Assembly (NCBI GenBank): GCA_964393335.1 | Contig: CAYMTN010000181.1 | Coordinates: forward strand, 1 to 11,024 | Origin: CAYMTN01 sp964393335 | GTDB taxonomy: Bacteria; Chloroflexota; Anaerolineae; Aggregatilineales; Aggregatilineaceae | Reading direction: 5' to 3' | DNA: 11,024 nucleotides | Position numbers and translations under genes: made by a program | Shown here: piece by piece, positions 6,833 through 11,024 of the stretch | Layout of the letters: each line of letters begins with the position of its first letter | How positions within the stretch are numbered: position 1 is the stretch's first letter | The notes under the pieces: model-generated | Databases searched by the model: none | What the model was told of the DNA's origin: nothing | The model's input: the letters and a program-made list of their open reading frames with translations, nothing else

Positions 6833-7819
6833 TCAACCCGCTTCTGCCCCGGACCAGTGGTGGTGCTCTGCTTCCGATGGATAGTGCGATGGGGCCGCAC
6901 TCCAGAAGCGGGTACTGTAGCGTTCCACCACCTGGGCGCGTCCACTGCGCTCAAGCTCGACCAGCACGTCACTTACCTGGCCCGGAGCGGCCTGTTCCAG
7001 AGTCCGCTCCAGTTCTTCCTGGCGCATCGGGTGGCGCGTGATAATGCTGATCACGGCGTCGGCCAGGTTCTCATAACCACCCAGGTCAAAGCTGCCCACA
7101 GCAGGGTGCAGGACGCGTGCTACTTCCCCCAGGATTGCCAGCGCGCGCATCACACCTTCTTCATCAGCAGGCTGCACCCAGGTCTCAGCTGGCGGGCGCG
7201 TAGGCAGGCTGATGTGGATTTCATCCGGCTCGACACGGTGCAAGATGCTGGCAATATCCTGCAAAGCCTGTTCCGTGTCATTCATGCCGCGCACGAGCAT
7301 CACCTCAACCCACAACCCACCGATGTATTCCCGCCGGAAGTCGATCAGGCCGGTGACTAACCGCCGGAAAGTGGCGGACGGGTGTGGGCGGTTGATCCGC
7401 CGGTACAGCGTTGATGTGCCCGCGTCCAGGGTAGGCAGGACGGCGTCGGCGGCTGCCAGCTCATATTGAACTTGGGGATCGTAGAGCATCGACCCGTTAG
7501 TGATCACGGCAACCGGTATGTCCGTGAGGGTTTTGACCTGCTCGATCAGCCAGCCGATGCTGGCGTGCAGCGTCGGTTCACCGGAACCGACAAAGGTTAT
7601 CCAGTCGATTTCGCCCGGCTGATGGTCCTCGAGTGCCTGCTGGACCTCGGCCAGAATGTCGGACGGGGGGAAGTAATCCGCGCGTTTGTAAATGACCGGC
7701 TGGGTACGACCCAACTGGCAGTACACGCAGTTCCAGTTGCACGTCTTGAGCGGGATCGTGTCGATTCCCAATGACTGCCCTAGCCGACGTGAAGGCACAG
7801 GGCCAAAGACGTACTTCAT
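6833..7819 (-). CDS. Radical SAM protein, COG0731-like, with C-terminal winged-helix region
   Basis: A 328-residue radical SAM enzyme. It opens with FGPVPSRRLGQSLGID, a signature of the COG0731-type family related to tRNA wyosine enzyme TYW1. The cluster motif is CNWNCVYC (Cys27, 31, 34, CxxxCxxC), followed by GSGEPTL (78-84), which binds SAM, and VITNGS (105-110). The barrel ends near residue 245. Residues about 255-308 look like a winged helix (MRQEELERTLEQ, then VSDVLVELERSGRAQVVE, with YSTRFW as wing). Cytoplasmic, oxygen-sensitive chemistry is expected. The exact substrate is not known, since bacterial COG0731 proteins are not established wyosine synthases. Its start codon overlaps the deformylase stop by four bases (ATGA, 7816-7819), indicating translational coupling. 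Confidence 0.9.
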   Translation of the reverse strand: MKYVFGPVPSRRLGQSLGIDTIPLKTCNWNCVYCQLGRTQPVIYKRADYFPPSDILAEVQQALEDHQPGEIDWITFVGSGEPTLHASIGWLIEQVKTLTDIPVAVITNGSMLYDPQVQYELAAADAVLPTLDAGTSTLYRRINRPHPSATFRRLVTGLIDFRREYIGGLWVEVMLVRGMNDTEQALQDIASILHRVEPDEIHISLPTRPPAETWVQPADEEGVMRALAILGEVARVLHPAVGSFDLGGYENLADAVISIITRHPMRQEELERTLEQAAPGQVSDVLVELERSGRAQVVERYSTRFWSAAPSHYPSEAEHHHWSGAEAG

Positions 7820-8385
7820 GGGTGCTGCGCCTCTTTTTTGAGAATAGCCCGTACGGGTATGCGTTCAGGTTTACCATCCGCTCCTTGGCCGACCACGTAC
7901 AGGTCATCCAATTGTTCGATGCGGTCGATAAACAGCACGCCATCCAGGTGATCGATTTCATGGTGGACCAGAATGGCATCAAAGTCCTCGAACACACGTT
8001 CAAACTGCCGCCCTGTTTCATCCAAGGCCTTAACCTTCAGATAGTGAGGACGCCGCGTGGTGCCGTAGAGACCGGGAAAGCTAAGGCACCCATCAAAGTC
8101 TCTGCGTGCGTCGCGCGCTTCCAGGATTTCCGGGTTGATTAGGGCAGTCGGACTCACGGCTGTTGGATCATCTTCATCGCGCAGTCCCAGACGTACCACA
8201 ACAACGCGTTCAGGCACATTGATCTGTGGCGCAGCTAACCCGGCTCCGTGCGGACAGGATGTTAAGGTATCTTTGAGGTCCTGAATCAGGGCTCGCACAC
8301 GCGGATTTGCTTTCTGTACCGGCTTGCTTTTCCGGCGTAGAGCGACCTCATCTTCAGAATAGAGGAGAATTTTTCGAACTACCAT
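7816..8385 (-). CDS. def: Peptide deformylase
   Basis: A 189-residue peptide deformylase, which removes the formyl group from the N-terminal methionine of new proteins. All three motifs are visible: GAGLAAPQ (residues 47-54), DGCLS (98-102) and HHEIDHLDG (141-149). The metal ligands are Cys100, His142 and His146, with catalytic Glu143. Motif 2 normally reads EGCLS; here Glu is replaced by Asp, a conservative change. The metal in vivo is usually Fe2+ in this family. It is the first gene of the long - strand block, and its stop codon overlaps the start of the radical SAM gene. No methionyl-tRNA formyltransferase gene (fmt), a common def neighbour, is in the window, so this may be a second, context-specific deformylase. 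Ribosome site upstream of ATG 8385 is weak. Confidence 0.94.
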   Translation of the reverse strand: MVVRKILLYSEDEVALRRKSKPVQKANPRVRALIQDLKDTLTSCPHGAGLAAPQINVPERVVVVRLGLRDEDDPTAVSPTALINPEILEARDARRDFDGCLSFPGLYGTTRRPHYLKVKALDETGRQFERVFEDFDAILVHHEIDHLDGVLFIDRIEQLDDLYVVGQGADGKPERIPVRAILKKEAQHP

Positions 8386-8440
8386 TGAGAGTTATCTTTC
8401 AACTCGTGGCCCGTGATGATTTTTCGCACCCTGCCACTTT

Positions 8441-8489
8441 GCTCTGCAATCGTCGTTAGGACACGAGAGCATTCGCCCATTGACGGGCG
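8441..8489. promoter_or_regulatory. Inverted repeats upstream of the def-led block
   Basis: Two inverted repeats lie 56 to 104 bases before the deformylase start. One is CGCCC (8474-8478) with GGGCG (8485-8489), separated by six bases. The other is GCTCT (8441-8445) with AGAGC (8466-8470). On the - strand the first repeat falls between a TTGAAC hexamer and an AATGCT hexamer 16 bases apart, which would be a poor sigma-70-type promoter with an operator in its spacer. Alternatively both could fold in the leader mRNA. Function is inferred only. Confidence 0.3.
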
Positions 8490-8575
8490 GTTCAAATTTC
8501 AGTCCAGCGAGAGGTGTATTCATGGCTTCTTGAACACAATTTCGGGCAGGTTCCCACAATATCTATTGCACCCAT

Positions 8576-8629
8576 TTTACAATTATTGTGTACGACCGTC
8601 AATTTTTGTAGTACAATCGGGACAATAAT
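8576..8629 (+). promoter_or_regulatory. Promoter and candidate operator of the XRE-cupin gene
   Basis: TACAAT at 8612-8617 is a good -10 hexamer for the + strand gene at 8653, implying a transcript start near 8624. A matching -35 is poor. The -10 is embedded in the perfect 11-base palindrome TTGTAGTACAA (8606-8616). This is flanked by a wider inverted repeat, ATTATTGT (8582-8589) and ACAATAAT (8622-8629), centred close to the same place. Such nested symmetry over a promoter suggests an operator, most simply for autorepression by the XRE-cupin protein. Confidence 0.5.
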
Positions 8630-8652
8630 CTGGAGTGGAAGGCAGGATTATC

Positions 8653-9240
8653 ATGGAAGAAATCGCTCCGAATGTCGGACCACGCATCCGCGCCATGCGC
8701 GAGCAGCGCGGTCTTTCGCTGCGTGCACTTGCGGAACGATGCAACCTATCCATCAATGCCATTAGTCTGATCGAGCGTGGGGAAAACTCGCCCACCGTCT
8801 CTTCACTGCATATGCTGGCCACAGCGCTTGGGGTGAAGATCACAGACTTCTTTGAAGATCCACACGAACATGCAGTGGTTTATGTCAAACATGACCAACG
8901 TCTCGCCACACAAGGAAACGGGTTGCTGATGGAAAGCCTGGGGATCGGTTTACGCAACCAGCAGTTGGAACCTTTCATGGTCACAGTTGAACCGGGCGCA
9001 GGAGACGATGGCGAATCAATCGTGCATCCCGGACAGGAGTTTGTTTACTGCTTGGCGGGTGAGATCCAGTATCAGATCGGCGGACAGGTCTATTGTTTGA
9101 AATCAGGTGACAGCCTGTTGTTTGAGGCCACCCAGCCTCACTGCTTTTGGAATATTGGTGAAACTCCTACCCAGGTTCTGCTGATTCTTCAGGCCATTGA
9201 TGGAGGATATTTGGCCCGGCAGCGTCATCTAGAAGGGTAG
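8653..9240 (+). CDS. XRE-family regulator with C-terminal cupin domain
   Basis: A 195-residue regulator. Residues 11-66 form a HTH_3/XRE DNA-binding domain (RIRAMREQRGLSLRALAERC, SINAISLIERGENSPTVS, ALGVKITDFF). Residues about 107-180 form a cupin barrel (EPFMVTVEPGAGDDGE, HPGQEFVYCLAGEI, GDSLLFEATQPHCFWNIG). His125, Glu129 and His163 sit where cupins hold a metal, so the effector could be a metal or a metal-bound small molecule. XRE-cupin regulators often control amino-acid, polyamine or redox genes. The gene diverges from the def-led block with about 267 bases between starts, so it is the obvious local candidate to regulate that block and itself. ATG 8653 is preferred, with GGCAGG seven bases before it; GTG 8635 would add six residues but has no site. 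Confidence 0.9.
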   Translation: MEEIAPNVGPRIRAMREQRGLSLRALAERCNLSINAISLIERGENSPTVSSLHMLATALGVKITDFFEDPHEHAVVYVKHDQRLATQGNGLLMESLGIGLRNQQLEPFMVTVEPGAGDDGESIVHPGQEFVYCLAGEIQYQIGGQVYCLKSGDSLLFEATQPHCFWNIGETPTQVLLILQAIDGGYLARQRHLEG

Positions 9241-9685
9241 GAGTTATCGGTTACGATGAGCCGGGTACAGCTCGAGTAAAGTGTGGGCAATTCGACAAGG
9301 CTTGGAAAAGGCCTCAAACTTAGGCGAAAAAGTGGCTGGAATAACCCGTCTGGCATATGGCGGAACTTGCTCACATGTTTCGAGCGACCAGCGCGAGGCG
9401 TTACCTGTGATTTGCATGTCTGCGCCTGGGAGATTCAATTACCCATACCTTCCGCCGGGGACGACCGATCGGGATGTATCGCAAAATAGCGAGGGCAGTA
9501 TTCATGCTTACCCTTGCCATTCTGTCTGAATGCTGTTAGCACAAGCAGGTTGATCAATCTTTGTGATTTGGATCACGATCTAGGACTAAGAACAGTCCAA
9601 TCCCTGCTCATTTTCAACACGCTAGACGGGAAGCGCCCGGTTGGCGCAGGCGTAAACTAAACCGTGCGAGCAACGCCGGGCGTGA
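9241..9685. other. 445-base convergent intergenic region, no recognisable gene
   Basis: The flanking genes point toward each other, and this stretch contains only short overlapping frames with no family likeness (for example 9281-9529 and 9283-9489 on +, 9244-9438 on -). It holds a CRP/FNR-like palindrome (9562-9577), the TTGATCAA palindrome (9550-9557), GGACT-N6-AGTCC (9583-9598), and a GCGCC-cggtt-GGCGC hairpin (9633-9647) that lacks a T run on either strand. A small RNA or a decayed gene is possible but not shown. Confidence 0.5.
9562..9577. promoter_or_regulatory. CRP/FNR-type binding-site palindrome
   Basis: TGTGATTTGGATCACG fits the CRP-type pattern TGTGA-N6-TCACA with one mismatch, and contains the perfect inverted repeat GTGAT-TTGG-ATCAC. 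Its four-base spacing also fits the FNR-type layout TTGAT-N4-ATCAA with one mismatch per half. The eight-base palindrome TTGATCAA lies immediately upstream at 9550-9557. It is unusual that the site is downstream of both flanking genes. Confidence 0.4.
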
Positions 9686-11024
9686 TTATCCCGCAAGATT
9701 GACGAACTGCCGCGCATGCAGCTGGCGATAAACCCCATCGCGCGCCATCAATGCCTGGTGCGTGCCACGTTCGACAATCCGGCCATCATCCACCACCACG
9801 ATCAGGTCGGCGTTTTCGATGGTGGTCAGGCGGTGAGCAATCACAATCGCGGTGCGGTCCCGCAATAGGCGTTGCAGCGCGTCTTGAATCAAGGTTTCGG
9901 TGACCACATCCACGCTGGATGTGGCCTCGTCCAAAATCAGGATGCGCGGGTCGGCCAACACCGCGCGCGCGATGGAGATCAACTGCCGCTGGCCCACCGA
10001 GAGATTCGCGGCGTCTTCAAAAATCGCGGAGGCGTAACCATCGGGCAGCGCGCTGATGAATTCGTGGATGTTTGCCAGACGCGCCGCTTCTTCAACTGCT
10101 GCTGCGCCCGCGTGAGGGTTGCCAAAACGAATGTTGTCGGCAATTGTGCCCGCGAACAAGAACGGGTCTTGCGGCACGATCGCCGTTTGCTCGCGCAGTG
10201 ACCGCTGGATGACACCGCGCACGTCACGCCCATCAATCAACACCGCGCCGTCCGATACGTCATAGAAGCGCGCGACGAGATTGGCTATCGACGTTTTGCC
10301 CGCGCCAGTCGGTCCCACCAACGCCACGGTTTGCCCCGGCTCGATCACCAAATTGATGCTGTCCAGCACGGGCACGCCATCGCGATACGCAAACGATACG
10401 TCGCGCAGTTCCACACGCCCGGCGATGGGCGGCATAGGTTCCGCGTTTTCCCGATCAATTACCATTGGCGGCGTATCGAGCAGCCCCAACACGCGCTCAC
10501 CGCCCGCCATAGCCGCCTGCATCGTCGTGTAGAGTTGGCTCAGTTCCTGAATCGGTTGGAAGAAACGCGACACATACGCCAAAAACGCGACGACCACGCC
10601 CAGCGTCAGATCATTACGATCCACCAATAACCCGCCTGACCACAACACGATCCCGGTTGCCAACATGCCCAAAAATTCGACCGATGGCAGGAACACGAAC
10701 GAGAGCGACATCGCGCCGATGTTGGCGTCACGGTTGGCGCGGTTGACGTCGTCGAAGCGTTCCAGCGACGTTTCCTCCTGGGCAAACGCCTGAATCACGC
10801 GCATACCCGATAAATCCTCGGCCAGATCACCAATCACTGCCGCGATCCGTGCGCGCGTTCGCCGGTAGGCGACTTTCGCGCGGCGCGCAAAGACCATCGT
10901 CGCCAGCGCCATCAACGGGAGCACGCTAAACGCCAGCAGCGCCAACTGTGGACTCATCGAGATCATGACGACGACAATGCCCACCAGCAGTAAGGTATCC
11001 CCGATCAGCGTGACGAGTCCCTCC
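9686..11024 (-). CDS. ABC exporter (MsbA-like, fused membrane and ATPase domains), N-terminus cut by window
   Basis: The 3' 446 codons of a half-transporter of the MsbA/MDR type. The frame is open to the window edge, so the start and the first membrane helices lie outside. Visible are the last helices and coupling region of the ABC_membrane domain (about the first 190 residues, ending in QPIQELSQLYTTMQAAMAGGERV) and a complete ATPase domain: Walker A GPTGAGKTS, Q-loop VPQDPFLF, signature NLSVGQRQL, Walker B ILILDEATSSVD and switch IAHRLTTI. The signature reads LSVGQ instead of LSGGQ, a common variant in this subfamily. The X-loop reads EDAANL, where ERGANL is usual. It exports lipids, drugs or peptides as a homo- or heterodimer; the substrate is unknown. 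A partner half-transporter could lie beyond the edge. No sequence link to the def-led block. Confidence 0.93.
   Translation of the reverse strand, partial: EGLVTLIGDTLLLVGIVVVMISMSPQLALLAFSVLPLMALATMVFARRAKVAYRRTRARIAAVIGDLAEDLSGMRVIQAFAQEETSLERFDDVNRANRDANIGAMSLSFVFLPSVEFLGMLATGIVLWSGGLLVDRNDLTLGVVVAFLAYVSRFFQPIQELSQLYTTMQAAMAGGERVLGLLDTPPMVIDRENAEPMPPIAGRVELRDVSFAYRDGVPVLDSINLVIEPGQTVALVGPTGAGKTSIANLVARFYDVSDGAVLIDGRDVRGVIQRSLREQTAIVPQDPFLFAGTIADNIRFGNPHAGAAAVEEAARLANIHEFISALPDGYASAIFEDAANLSVGQRQLISIARAVLADPRILILDEATSSVDVVTETLIQDALQRLLRDRTAIVIAHRLTTIENADLIVVVDDGRIVERGTHQALMARDGVYRQLHARQFVNLAG

Noticed and set aside
8484..8506. GGTTCAAAT, resembling a tRNA T-loop
   Set aside because: The flanking bases do not form the five-base T-stem and no acceptor, D or anticodon arm could be built around it.
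9244..9529. Short frames on both strands after the XRE-cupin gene (64 to 82 codons)
   Set aside because: They overlap one another, resemble no family, have no convincing ribosome site and show ragged composition, so they were not called as genes.
9633..9647. GCGCC-cggtt-GGCGC hairpin after the ABC exporter gene, as a terminator
   Set aside because: Only five base pairs and no T run follows on either strand.
1..11024. CRISPR arrays, transposons, phage or toxin-antitoxin genes
   Set aside because: No regularly spaced repeats, transposase or integrase motifs, long terminal repeats or paired small toxin-antitoxin frames were seen.

Overview
The window (about 11 kb, moderately GC-rich) is a piece of bacterial chromosome. 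Gene families and style (a thioredoxin-VKOR membrane protein, a DsrE-like protein, a COG1237-type metallo-hydrolase, an MsbA-like exporter) would fit an environmental anaerobe or facultative organism such as a Chloroflexota member. That assignment is inference from gene content only; there is no rRNA or other marker in the window. No tRNA, rRNA, CRISPR array, insertion sequence or phage gene was recognised.

Layout, left to right. A DsrE-like protein (+ strand, 5' end at or just beyond the window edge) ends in a clear intrinsic terminator at 398-440. It converges on a small membrane-anchored protein with a BamE/SmpA-like domain (- strand, 475-819). From 8385 down to 1018 nine genes lie on the - strand with gaps of 60 bases or less, or overlapping: peptide deformylase, a COG0731-like radical SAM protein, an exported metallo-beta-lactamase-fold hydrolase, a TrmO-NifX/NifB-like fusion protein, a ferritin-like diiron protein, a DUF4213/DUF364 putative metal-chelation protein, a secreted thioredoxin fused to a VKOR membrane domain, an isoprenylcysteine-methyltransferase-family membrane protein, and a LysR regulator. 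Diverging from this block on the + strand is a XRE-cupin regulator (8653-9240), whose upstream region carries overlapping palindromes. A 445-base non-coding gap follows, containing a CRP/FNR-like palindrome that does not sit upstream of any recognisable gene. The right edge holds the 3' part of an ABC exporter (- strand), cut by the window end.

How they may work together. The gene spacing suggests one transcription unit, or two with a possible break at the 60-base gap before 2408. Its contents share two themes. One is metal and redox handling: a diiron ferritin-like protein, a NifX-like cluster-binding domain with a His-rich loop, the DUF364 chelation domain, an Fe/Zn-dependent deformylase, a 4Fe-4S radical SAM enzyme, a metallo-hydrolase and a disulfide-forming Trx-VKOR. 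The other is translation and tRNA position 37: TrmO-like and TYW1/COG0731-like domains plus deformylase. The most notable single object is the in-frame fusion of a TrmO-like methyltransferase domain to a NifX-like metal-cofactor domain. I do not know a described system with this combination. A metal-cofactor or metal-responsive translation-maintenance module is a hypothesis, not a demonstrated function.
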